Positions 24,638 through 32,212 of a stretch of DNA of 64,000 bases are shown here, in pieces (the stretch's first letter is position 1; every line of letters begins with the position of its first letter). This DNA comes from Verrucomicrobiia bacterium (lineage in GTDB: Bacteria > Verrucomicrobiota > Verrucomicrobiia > Opitutales > Cerasicoccaceae), in the NCBI GenBank assembly GCA_030432235.1, contig JAUIHT010000008.1, positions 124,001 through 188,000 of the forward strand, in the 5' to 3' direction. A program made the translations under genes and the position numbers. The notes under the pieces were generated by a model. That model saw nothing but the letters and a program-made list of their open reading frames with translations. It searched no databases and was not told the origin of the DNA.

Positions 24638-25045
24638 ATGGAAATGTCATCGCAAATCGCCGCCATCGCCCTCGGGCTTGGCACCGACATCGTCGACATC
24701 GAGCGCATCCGGCGCGTCCATGAGCGCCACGGCGAACGCTTTCTCAAGCGCGTCTTCACCCAGGAGGAGCAGGACTACTGCCTGGGCATGAAGGACCCTT
24801 ACCCGCACCTCGCCGCCCGCTTCGCGGCCAAGGAAGCCGTCTCGAAATGCTTCGGTACCGGCATCGGCAGCGAGTTCGGCTGGACCTCTGTCAGTATCTA
24901 CAAAGGCAGCCGCCAGGAGCCCTACGCACGCCTCGACGAGAAAGCCCAGGCCCTCCTCGAAAAGATGGGGGGCTCCGAAGTCCTCGTCTCCCTCTCGCAT
25001 ACCTCCACCCTCGGCCACGCGGTCGCACTCATCGTCAAACGCTAG
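24638..25045 (+). CDS. acpS: Holo-[acyl-carrier-protein] synthase
   Basis: 135-residue AcpS-type phosphopantetheinyl transferase that loads the CoA-derived arm onto acyl carrier protein. The Mg2+-binding Asp lies in LGTDIVDIERIRRV and the catalytic Glu in RFAAKEAVSKCFGTG. The C-terminal VSLSHTSTLGHAVALIV is the usual end. It lies just after pdxJ; the pdxJ-acpS pair is common. The first ATG gives a short extra N-terminus (MEMSSQIAAIA). Confidence 0.95.
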   Translation: MEMSSQIAAIALGLGTDIVDIERIRRVHERHGERFLKRVFTQEEQDYCLGMKDPYPHLAARFAAKEAVSKCFGTGIGSEFGWTSVSIYKGSRQEPYARLDEKAQALLEKMGGSEVLVSLSHTSTLGHAVALIVKR

Positions 25046-25122
25046 GGCATTAATGGAGGATTTTTTCGGACGGGTGATTCTGTGTCGAAAGCTCCAGTCC
25101 TGATGGCTGTATCAACAGCTGG

Positions 25123-28100
25123 CTATTGTGTTACTACGACCCGGATGAATTTGGGTTCATCGCCGATGGGCACCATGGCCGTGCGTCGGTCATCAGTATT
25201 GAGTATCGATAGCGGAACTTCATCTTCAACCCAGTTGGTGAGGTCGGTGGATGTTTCCACACGATAGGCCACATCCGGGCGTCCGGCGTAGAAATCAATC
25301 TGAAGCGCAGACTCCGTGACTAGCGGATTCAAAAAGTGGTCCGTTAGCCGTTCATTGGGATCCAGATCGAACGCATAAGCCATCAGCAGGCTTTTGCCGT
25401 CGCCATTCAAGTCGCTGTCCATGGACTTATCATAGTGGATACCATGTGTAACCAGCCAGGCCGCCTGCGGATAGAGGTTCGTGTCCATCATCTCCGTCCG
25501 GAATCCTTTCCAGGAAGGTGAGGTAAATCCTGTTGCCGTATCCAGATAGTAAAGACGAGCAAAGGGGAAGAACGTACCTATGCCCAATGAGCTAAATAAA
25601 TCGGGACTTTCTCCTAGGTAATATATGCTTCTCAAGAAGAAACAATGTTCAAACGCTTCATCACCGATATCATTGACGTTCTCAGTAATCGTTAGATGTA
25701 ACAGATTCTTGCACTCGTAAAAAGCACGAGCCCCGATACGGGTAACGCTGTTTGGGATTGTATAGGCTCCGCTGCGGCCTCCGGGATACTGGATTAAGGT
25801 TGTTCGATCAGCGGTGAAGAGTGCTGCTTTATCGCTACTGTAGTATATATTTCCAGGGGCCACTTCTATTTTTAACAAGCCATCACAATTCGAAAATGCA
25901 TAGTCGCCAATGCTTGTGACGCTTGCGGGTATCGATACCTCTGTCAGCAAGTCACAATAGCGAAATGCGCCCTCCTCGATAGTGAGTACGCCCTCCGGGA
26001 TTACATGAGTGCCGATTAAGGACCTTGGACTGGAAATTAGACTTGTGTTGCCACCGGTATATAACACACCGCCATGACTGCTGTAGTAGCTATTGTCCGG
26101 ATTCACATTGTAGCTTTGTAGATTGTTGCAATCCTTGAATGCCGAGCTTGCGATGCTGGTTACGCCGTTGCCAATGGTGACACTGGTTAAGCTTTCACAA
26201 TAGCGAAATGCTTCGTTGCCAATACTCGTTACGCTGTCGGGTATATTAATGTGAGCCAAGCTGACGCACTCGTAAAAGCTTTGATTTCCTATGCTGGTAA
26301 GGCTTTGTCCGATCGATATCTCCGTCAGTTTTTCACAATAGGCAAACGCCTTCTCTCCCAAATGGGTGAGTGAATTGCCCAGGGTGATAACAGCCAGGTT
26401 GGGGCATTGCGCAAATGCTTGGTCTCCAATGTCGAGAACACTGTCCGGGATCAAAAGTTTGGATAAGCTTTTGCAGTACTTGAATGCATTATTCCCTATA
26501 TTTTTTACCCCGCTGTTTATTGTCAGATTTATTAGGCTGATACATCCATTAAAGGCACTGTCTCCGATGTTCATAACGCTAACGGGTATTTCAATGTCAG
26601 TTAGGCTATGACAATTGTAGAATGCATATTGATCGATTATGGAAACCGTATTGGGGATCACTAGACTGACCAGGTTTGTGCATTCAGAAAACGTATAGCT
26701 TCCGATGCTGGTAATGCTATTGCCTAAAGTGACATTTGACAAGTTAGAGCAGTTTGAAAAAGTTGAAGACTTTAACTCGGTAATTCCATTGCCGATGATT
26801 ACGTTGGCCAGTTTGTTGCACGAATAAAACGCATGGCTCCCTATCGTAATAACATTGTCCGGGATCATAATGTTAGCTAAACTGTTACACATGTAAAATG
26901 CCGAGTTTCCAATGCTCTTAACCCCAGTGCCAATATTGGTATCCGTAAGATTTACACATAAATAAAAAGCCTTATTGCCAATATCAGTTATGCTGTTGGG
27001 TATGGTCACGCTTGTCAGGTTGCTACATCCAGAAAAAGCTTCCTCCCCTATGTAGATAACGCTATCACTGATGGCCACGCTTGATAAGCTGCCGCACGAT
27101 GAAAATGTACTGGGTTTGATGTGTGTAATGCCATTGCCCAAAGTGACGGTAGTCAGGCTGCCACATTTATAGAATGCGCGTTCACCAATTTCTTCTACGT
27201 TGTCGGGAATGGACAGTGATGTTAGGTAATAACAATTGTAAAAGGCCCCATACCCTATGCTCCTCACCGCATTTCCAATTTCTAGGCTAGTCAGACCCCA
27301 GCACTTGTGAAACGCCCAAGCTCCAATGTTGGTAACACCGTTTCCTAAGGTAATATTGGATAAATTTTGACATTCACTAAACGCGTAGTCGCCAATGTTG
27401 ATAACACTGTCTGGCAGGGCCACGCCTGTCAGTTTGTCGTGATTTTCAAACACACCTTCGCCGATGTTCTCGGTGCCGTCAGGGATGGCATAGGGGCCAC
27501 TCAAGCCATCGGGATAAGCGACCAATGTATTCTGCTCGGATGAGAATAGCACCCCGCCAATACTGTAATAGGTAGCGTTGGCCGGAGCCACATTAATACT
27601 TGTCAAACTATCGCACCCGTCAAATGCCCAGACGCCAATGCTTGTGACGCTACTACTAACCCACACGGTTATCAGATTACTGCAGTCACTAAAAGCCCCA
27701 TGTCCGATACTGGTGATACCGTTGCCAATGGTTACGCTTTTCAGGCTAGTGCAGCGTGAAAACGCGTAAGGCCCAATGTTATTTATATGATTTGGGAAAG
27801 TCACTCCTGCCAAGCTGCGACAACCGCTAAACGCATCTAAGCCAATGTCCGTTACACTGTCGGAAAACGTCACGCTAGTGAGGTTTTCGCAGTACGAAAA
27901 TGCCCCCGTTTCAATATGAGTGATATTGCCACCGATGGTTACGCTTGTCAGATGACAACCTCTAAAGGCGTAGTTGTAGATGCTGGTTACGGGTAATCCT
28001 ACGATTTCCTCCGGTATGACAACATGGCCTGTGTAGTCGTAGGGGAAATCGGTGATGGCAACCTCTGTGCCTTCGCTGTTGATCCGGTAAGTTAAGTCAC

Positions 28101-28224
28101 CAAATTTGTCACCATATGCCACCGACACGATTGAGATAGCGGCAAGCCCCGCGCTCGCCTGAGCAAACCGTGTAATCAGCGATTTTTGTTTCAAAAATAT
28201 CATCAGAGATGGCTGTCTTGCCAT
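25123..28224 (-). CDS. BspA-type leucine-rich repeat surface protein
   Basis: Up to 1033 residues. An ATG seven codons in may be the true start. A signal peptide (SAGLAAISIVSVAYG) precedes roughly thirty LRR_5 (BspA-like) repeats of about 23 residues with the pattern S-V-x-x-I-G-x-x-A-F-x-x-C-x-x-L-x-x-V-x-I-P. Two or three interruptions of the type FSSEQNTLVAYPDG split the solenoid. The C-terminal 120 residues form a distinct domain (LLMAYAFDLDPNE; YRVETSTDLTNWVEDE) typical of Opitutae secreted proteins. Likely an exported binding or adhesion protein. Its composition is more AT-rich than the surrounding core genes. It ends next to the element boundary but lies outside it. Confidence 0.85.
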   Translation of the reverse strand: MARQPSLMIFLKQKSLITRFAQASAGLAAISIVSVAYGDKFGDLTYRINSEGTEVAITDFPYDYTGHVVIPEEIVGLPVTSIYNYAFRGCHLTSVTIGGNITHIETGAFSYCENLTSVTFSDSVTDIGLDAFSGCRSLAGVTFPNHINNIGPYAFSRCTSLKSVTIGNGITSIGHGAFSDCSNLITVWVSSSVTSIGVWAFDGCDSLTSINVAPANATYYSIGGVLFSSEQNTLVAYPDGLSGPYAIPDGTENIGEGVFENHDKLTGVALPDSVINIGDYAFSECQNLSNITLGNGVTNIGAWAFHKCWGLTSLEIGNAVRSIGYGAFYNCYYLTSLSIPDNVEEIGERAFYKCGSLTTVTLGNGITHIKPSTFSSCGSLSSVAISDSVIYIGEEAFSGCSNLTSVTIPNSITDIGNKAFYLCVNLTDTNIGTGVKSIGNSAFYMCNSLANIMIPDNVITIGSHAFYSCNKLANVIIGNGITELKSSTFSNCSNLSNVTLGNSITSIGSYTFSECTNLVSLVIPNTVSIIDQYAFYNCHSLTDIEIPVSVMNIGDSAFNGCISLINLTINSGVKNIGNNAFKYCKSLSKLLIPDSVLDIGDQAFAQCPNLAVITLGNSLTHLGEKAFAYCEKLTEISIGQSLTSIGNQSFYECVSLAHINIPDSVTSIGNEAFRYCESLTSVTIGNGVTSIASSAFKDCNNLQSYNVNPDNSYYSSHGGVLYTGGNTSLISSPRSLIGTHVIPEGVLTIEEGAFRYCDLLTEVSIPASVTSIGDYAFSNCDGLLKIEVAPGNIYYSSDKAALFTADRTTLIQYPGGRSGAYTIPNSVTRIGARAFYECKNLLHLTITENVNDIGDEAFEHCFFLRSIYYLGESPDLFSSLGIGTFFPFARLYYLDTATGFTSPSWKGFRTEMMDTNLYPQAAWLVTHGIHYDKSMDSDLNGDGKSLLMAYAFDLDPNERLTDHFLNPLVTESALQIDFYAGRPDVAYRVETSTDLTNWVEDEVPLSILNTDDRRTAMVPIGDEPKFIRVVVTQ

Positions 28225-28468
28225 GCTTCATAGACAGATGTTTATAACATGCTAGCTGTTTTAAATATCAATTAAAGTCCATTTATGAAGAGTAGTAAAA
28301 TTAATAAGCCTAAGCAAGGCAGCCATCGAGCGTGATTTGCTTGATTTCACTATCCATTAGTGGATGCGATGATGTCGCAAAGTATTGCTTAGATGTGGAT
28401 GCTCCAGCCCTGTTGAGTTCGGACTTGCCGTCATGGCCTTGAGTGGCATCCTGAAGTGTTTTCCTTCC
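28225..28468. other. Intergenic stretch upstream of the split tRNA gene
   Basis: About 240 AT-rich bp between the start of the leucine-rich repeat gene and the interrupted tRNA. It should hold the promoter for that tRNA (and, through read-through, for the complete copy at 28572). I see no other gene. Confidence 0.4.
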
Positions 28469-28509
<41 letters not shown>

Positions 28510-28571
28510 TCCAGTCTAAAATCGCTTGCAGCCCGAAAAATGTTCTTCTATAGTTGTTTTAAATTTCATAA

Positions 28572-28648
28572 GGGCCTGTAGCTCAATTGGTTAGAGCAGA
28601 GGACTCATAATCCTTTGGTTCGGGGTTCAAGTCCCCGCGGGCCCACCA
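28572..28648 (+). tRNA. Complete tRNA with anticodon CAT (Ile2 or elongator Met), element-borne
   Basis: All arms can be drawn. Acceptor GGGCCTG pairs with CGGGCCC, followed by discriminator A and encoded CCA (28646-28648). The D arm is GCTC/GAGC, the anticodon stem GAGGA/TCCTT with loop CTCATAA, and the T arm CGGGG-TTCAAGT-CCCCG. It is not an initiator, because the first base pair is G-C. It lies 62 bp inside attL in the same direction as the broken tRNA and differs from it at several positions, so it is not a simple duplication. It probably replaces the function lost by insertion. A CAT tRNA of this shape often reads AUA as tRNA-Ile2. Confidence 0.93.
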
Positions 28649-28652
28649 TTTT

Positions 28653-28677
28653 GAATTTAATACGACTTTTAATACGA
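28653..28677. repeat. Left copy of a 25-nt direct repeat (probable integrase arm site)
   Basis: Exact match to 61436-61460. Each copy holds two tandem TTTAATACGA units. In the circular form the two copies would flank attP at roughly 140 and 90 bp from the crossover, as arm-type integrase sites do in lambda-like elements. Confidence 0.65.
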
Positions 28678-28896
28678 GTTCGTGCATTCAGTTTTGCACT
28701 TTGGGGTGGTCTTTCTGGCCCGATTTTTACGAGTTTTAGGCTGAGCTGTTGAGTTTTGCTCGTTCTCTTCTTTTACCATGTACATTCGCGTAATGCCCCT
28801 GGCTAGAATTGCTCCAATTTCCTGGATGATTTCTTCCTCTTTTGGATTCATGGTGCGTAAAGGGTATAGCTTAGTGCTGATTTCTATCGCCTTCAT
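28669..28896 (-). CDS. Hypothetical small basic protein in the AbiE-like operon
   Basis: 75 residues, overlapping the AbiEii-like gene by ATGA (28893-28896), so it is probably translated as the third gene of that operon. The N-terminal half could form one amphipathic helix (NPKEEEIIQEIGAILARGIT). The C-terminal half is basic and Lys/Arg/Thr-rich (KTRKNRARKTTPKCK), compatible with nucleic-acid binding. Its end reaches into the 25-nt repeat, so it lies at the very edge of the element. No family recognised; it may be a degenerate passenger. Confidence 0.45.
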   Translation of the reverse strand: MKAIEISTKLYPLRTMNPKEEEIIQEIGAILARGITRMYMVKEENEQNSTAQPKTRKNRARKTTPKCKTECTNSY

Positions 28897-29741
28897 ACCC
28901 CGGCAACCTTTTCCAGAAAAGTATTAACAAGCTGGTATGCACGTTGTGCCTGAATGTCTCTTTCCTCCTGGTTGCTGGAGTTATAGAATGCTACTACCTG
29001 TTGCGGGCCGTAGGCATCCACGCTTTTGAACTTCTCACGCAGGTATGCTGTGGCGAGCTGAACATCTTTTTGGTTTGAGGATAAGCGCTTTTTCCAAGCT
29101 TCAGCGAGTTCAGGGATGCCGCCTTGGAAATTTTGGAGGCAGTAACAAATGTCATAGGCATCCTTTGGCTTGTCTCTCCTCTTTAGGGCCACTGCTTTCA
29201 TGATCAGGAAGTCCGGGATTGAAGCGACTTGGATGCTCACCGTATTGCTAGCTCCACTGGCCATATGACCTTCTACCTTGTGGCTGGTAGGTTCATAAAA
29301 CGCAGCTGCACAGCCGTCAGCCTTCAGTAGGCGGAACCCTTGCAGAAGCTTGGGCTTGTTCTTCTCGGTTTCTGCATCTGCGGCGGCGAGAAAGTCGATA
29401 TCCACGACGATTGGTGCGGCTCCATCCTGCAAATCTATCGTTGTTTGTAACTGGAATTCTTTTTCGCCCCTTTTGTAGCGGCGAGTTTCGAGAAGTTGTT
29501 GAAACATCTCGGCATATCGGCCTTCCATCAGTTTATTGGTGTCCAGCGCCAGGTCGACATCGATGCTACCGATATGGGGCACCTCGGCATCGTGGATGAG
29601 TAGTTCCGGTACCCATCCACCAACGAGCACGAGGCAATGTTCGTAGGATGCCAGAACTTGCATAACGTCGACTAGGGCGCGTTTGGCGGCTTCGACTTTA
29701 CGGTCTGTGTATTCTTCTACAAATCTTGGTTCCATCACCAT
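28893..29741 (-). CDS. AbiEii-type nucleotidyltransferase toxin
   Basis: 282 residues with the minimal nucleotidyltransferase signature: GGW at 41-43 (LVLVGGWVPELLI) and the catalytic pair D61-V-D63 (IGSIDVDLALD), then VVDIDFLAA with a further acidic residue. AbiEii/AbiGii-family toxins transfer nucleotides onto tRNA acceptor ends and cause growth arrest or abortive infection. The partner antitoxin gene lies directly upstream and overlaps by 7 bp. It is part of the defence cargo of the element. Confidence 0.82.
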   Translation of the reverse strand: MVMEPRFVEEYTDRKVEAAKRALVDVMQVLASYEHCLVLVGGWVPELLIHDAEVPHIGSIDVDLALDTNKLMEGRYAEMFQQLLETRRYKRGEKEFQLQTTIDLQDGAAPIVVDIDFLAAADAETEKNKPKLLQGFRLLKADGCAAAFYEPTSHKVEGHMASGASNTVSIQVASIPDFLIMKAVALKRRDKPKDAYDICYCLQNFQGGIPELAEAWKKRLSSNQKDVQLATAYLREKFKSVDAYGPQQVVAFYNSSNQEERDIQAQRAYQLVNTFLEKVAGV

Positions 29742-30850
29742 AGAAGGTTAGCGGCCTTCCACACGGGTTTGATCTTCTGCTCAAGGAGTGCTTCTGCGCC
29801 CTCCTGGCCTCGTCCTCCGGCCTGAATGAGGTCGACATAAGTCTGCACGGGGTGGGTCATTGGCATGTTATCGTGCGCCACCCTTTGCTCCCCGGTAAAA
29901 ACGCCTAGATCCTGCGGAACCAGAACGATCACATCCGCTCCCGAGTCCACCTTTTTTAATTCTGTGATTTTCTCGAAATTGCGACGAAAGGTGTCATCCA
30001 TGTAAAGCCAGAGCTTTAGCTCGCCTCTCACATGGGCTGCCTGTTCCGTGGCGGCGGAAAATACTGCGAGGGCACAGTGTGCCTCCTTTTCATTCAAATA
30101 ACTCACTAGTTTCTCGCGTAGTTTGGAGGGCCTTTCGAGCGAGAAGTACTCATGCCGGATATGGTCTTTGAATTGGTAGCTTTGGCTCCATTCACGAAGC
30201 ATCCCCAGCGGGTCATGCAACTTGAAGCCTGTACCACTTTCATCATCGGTAAGGTAAGCCTGGTCTTTTAGGTGGCGGACTACCTTATTGACCAGCCCCA
30301 GGCTGACACCGGGGGAGCATGCATCTCTTAAGCCTCTTTGAGTCCACTTCTGGACTAGGTCCTTATTGGTTAAAAGACTTCGGATAACACGGCCAGCCTC
30401 GGCAGTTCCGAGATTAACTTCAGTGGGGCCGTCTATTTTGACAGGAGCGTATCCTTGTCGTTCTATGTGGAAGAGGTTGGGGACGCTAATTTTACAATTA
30501 CCGGCGAGATCGAACCATCCCCAGCCATGCTCTTCGCATAGTTCGGCCATCCGGGGTGAAATGCGGGCGGCTGCAAGAACGGGAACTTGGGTGCTACGTT
30601 GATTGCCCTCATTGCGAAACTGGCTGAATTGGCTGACATAGGGAAACTGGGATGGGCGTGGGAATGCCTTACAGTCTATTTGCAGGATAGCCTCGCTGCC
30701 GTTGCTGGTCCTTACCCGTGCTTCCAGGTCATACCCTGGGTCATAAGCGCCATCGAATGGTTCGATTTGCACATCGCCAAGCCAGGGGATGCTTTTCAGC
30801 AAACTCTCAATTTGCTCTATGGACTCTGATACTAGTTCTTGCGCGTTCAT
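29735..30850 (-). CDS. AbiEi-type antitoxin/transcriptional regulator
   Basis: 371 residues. The centre and C-terminus fit the AbiEi family of type IV antitoxins: a winged-helix-like stretch (LVQKWTQRGLRDACSPGVSL, LVNKVVRHLKDQAYLTDDE) and the characteristic tail PVQTYVDLIQAGGRGQEGAE followed by ALLEQKIKPVW. The N-terminal 120 residues resemble a restriction-endonuclease-like fold (YDLEARVRTSNGSEAILQIDC). AbiEi proteins both neutralise the toxin and repress their own promoter by binding inverted repeats. Two such palindromes lie just upstream (30862-30881, 30927-30946). Confidence 0.78.
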   Translation of the reverse strand: MNAQELVSESIEQIESLLKSIPWLGDVQIEPFDGAYDPGYDLEARVRTSNGSEAILQIDCKAFPRPSQFPYVSQFSQFRNEGNQRSTQVPVLAAARISPRMAELCEEHGWGWFDLAGNCKISVPNLFHIERQGYAPVKIDGPTEVNLGTAEAGRVIRSLLTNKDLVQKWTQRGLRDACSPGVSLGLVNKVVRHLKDQAYLTDDESGTGFKLHDPLGMLREWSQSYQFKDHIRHEYFSLERPSKLREKLVSYLNEKEAHCALAVFSAATEQAAHVRGELKLWLYMDDTFRRNFEKITELKKVDSGADVIVLVPQDLGVFTGEQRVAHDNMPMTHPVQTYVDLIQAGGRGQEGAEALLEQKIKPVWKAANLLW

Positions 30851-30861
30851 AGATTAAGTAT

Positions 30862-30946
30862 TGTTCATGATTGCGTGAACATCGCATAAATCGTGAACAA
30901 TGTCAAGTCGTTCATGGTTGGACTATTGTTCATGACGTCGTGAACA
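30862..30946 (-). promoter_or_regulatory. Palindromic operators upstream of the AbiE-like operon
   Basis: Two 20-bp palindromes, TGTTCATGATTGCGTGAACA (30862-30881) and TGTTCATGACGTCGTGAACA (30927-30946), share arms TGTTCA/TGAACA. Half sites CGTGAACA (30892-30899) and CGTTCATG (30909-30916) lie between them. The layout fits cooperative binding by the AbiEi-like protein and autoregulation, as known for streptococcal AbiEi. Confidence 0.7.
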
Positions 30947-31117
30947 TGCCAATTTTTATGAATAATCAGGGCTGTTTATCCTTGTTTCGAATTCTAGATG
31001 AGAGCCATGAGCTAACAGCTTGTCGCTGAAGCCGTATTTCTGGAGGGAGTTGTACCGTCAATGCGAGGCCCTGGTATTTTACCGCTTTCACCCCGTCATG
31101 TCCTCCAGGAATTCACG

Positions 31118-32209
31118 CTACCTTTCATCCCATTTAGGGAAACACTCTTTGAGGCGCTCGATGGTTTGTCGCCACTTAGGAGCTGTGGGCTTACAAACTG
31201 AGTTTTGGTTCCCAAAGAAGCCTACCTCATGGAAGGCCTGATTCTGTTTTACAGTTTCAAGCCAGCGGACTTTTACGAAGTATTCGGCTTTTTCAGGGTC
31301 GTCAGCTGATTCCCGGTGGTAATCGGCTTTGAGAACCTCCAGGCATGGCTTTGAATCGCTTTCGGTTTCCACCTGGAATTCTGAAGCTTGAACGGCGGAG
31401 GCTTCAACAATGCCTACCCCGACGAAGCCTTGGCCTGGGATTCTAACCCATATGCGGTCTTTGGGGTTAAGCATTTTGAGGCTTTGACTGTACCAGCTTC
31501 CGCCACCTGCGGAGATAAAACCGTATTTGCGTGCTTCTTCCCAGCTACGGCTTGGGCCGTCACCGAATGAAGCGTAAAATTCGCCATTCCAAGGCTCTTT
31601 GGGGCCAGCCGATTTTGTGGTATTGGCTACGTTTTCTTGAGTTTCCTGTGGGTCGATGAGCCAGGTACGGCTCAAGAGCTGTTCTTCGCCATGCTGGAAT
31701 ACCTGGAAGAAAAAAACGTTTATTGGGATGTCTTTATCGTTAAGGTAGGCTACGATGCGCTCGGTCGATGGGTCTAGTTCTGAGGCACACAGAATGATTT
31801 GGTGGGAACTATTGAGTTGGTCCTCGTCTATCTCGAATCCGAATCGGTTCTTGAACGCATCTTCGAGTTTCTGGCCTGAACTGTAGTTGCGATATATTTG
31901 GGCGATCCTTTCTGAGGTAAGTTGCTCGACCCAGGTTGCGTAGTCCAAGGCTTGTGCCACGATTTCACGGGGTGTTTTGCCCCGTTTGAGTTCGATTAAA
32001 ACGAGGGAAGAGTCAGGTGCGATTGCCAGTAAGTCGATACGACCACCGTTAGGCGTGATTTCCTGCCGTCCGATGAGCATCCATTCACTGGATAGAATCC
32101 GTGGGTCGGCCACGATCATGTCTTCCAGTAACTGCTCGGATACCAGCTTTGATTTGCTCAGAGGCGCAGGGCTTGTCCCGACCTTCCAGATGGCGTGTTG
32201 AATTGGCAT
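31118..32209 (-). CDS. NucS/DUF91-like nuclease-domain protein
   Basis: 363 residues. The N-terminal domain has the PD-(D/E)XK active-site pattern of NucS/DUF91 nucleases: D59 in NGGRIDLLAIAPD, then E73-L-K75 in LVLIELKRGKTPREIVAQAL, and later a QALDYATWV helix. These enzymes cut branched or mismatched DNA. The C-terminal 170 residues are different (RIWVRIPGQGFVGVGIVEAS; WGFISAGGGSWYSQ-like) and resemble EVE/PUA-like modules that recognise modified bases. A modification-dependent restriction role is possible but inferred. It is next to the 962-residue gene, 3 bp apart, and in the same direction as hsdR. Confidence 0.72.
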   Translation of the reverse strand: MPIQHAIWKVGTSPAPLSKSKLVSEQLLEDMIVADPRILSSEWMLIGRQEITPNGGRIDLLAIAPDSSLVLIELKRGKTPREIVAQALDYATWVEQLTSERIAQIYRNYSSGQKLEDAFKNRFGFEIDEDQLNSSHQIILCASELDPSTERIVAYLNDKDIPINVFFFQVFQHGEEQLLSRTWLIDPQETQENVANTTKSAGPKEPWNGEFYASFGDGPSRSWEEARKYGFISAGGGSWYSQSLKMLNPKDRIWVRIPGQGFVGVGIVEASAVQASEFQVETESDSKPCLEVLKADYHRESADDPEKAEYFVKVRWLETVKQNQAFHEVGFFGNQNSVCKPTAPKWRQTIERLKECFPKWDER

Positions 32210-32212
32210 GCT

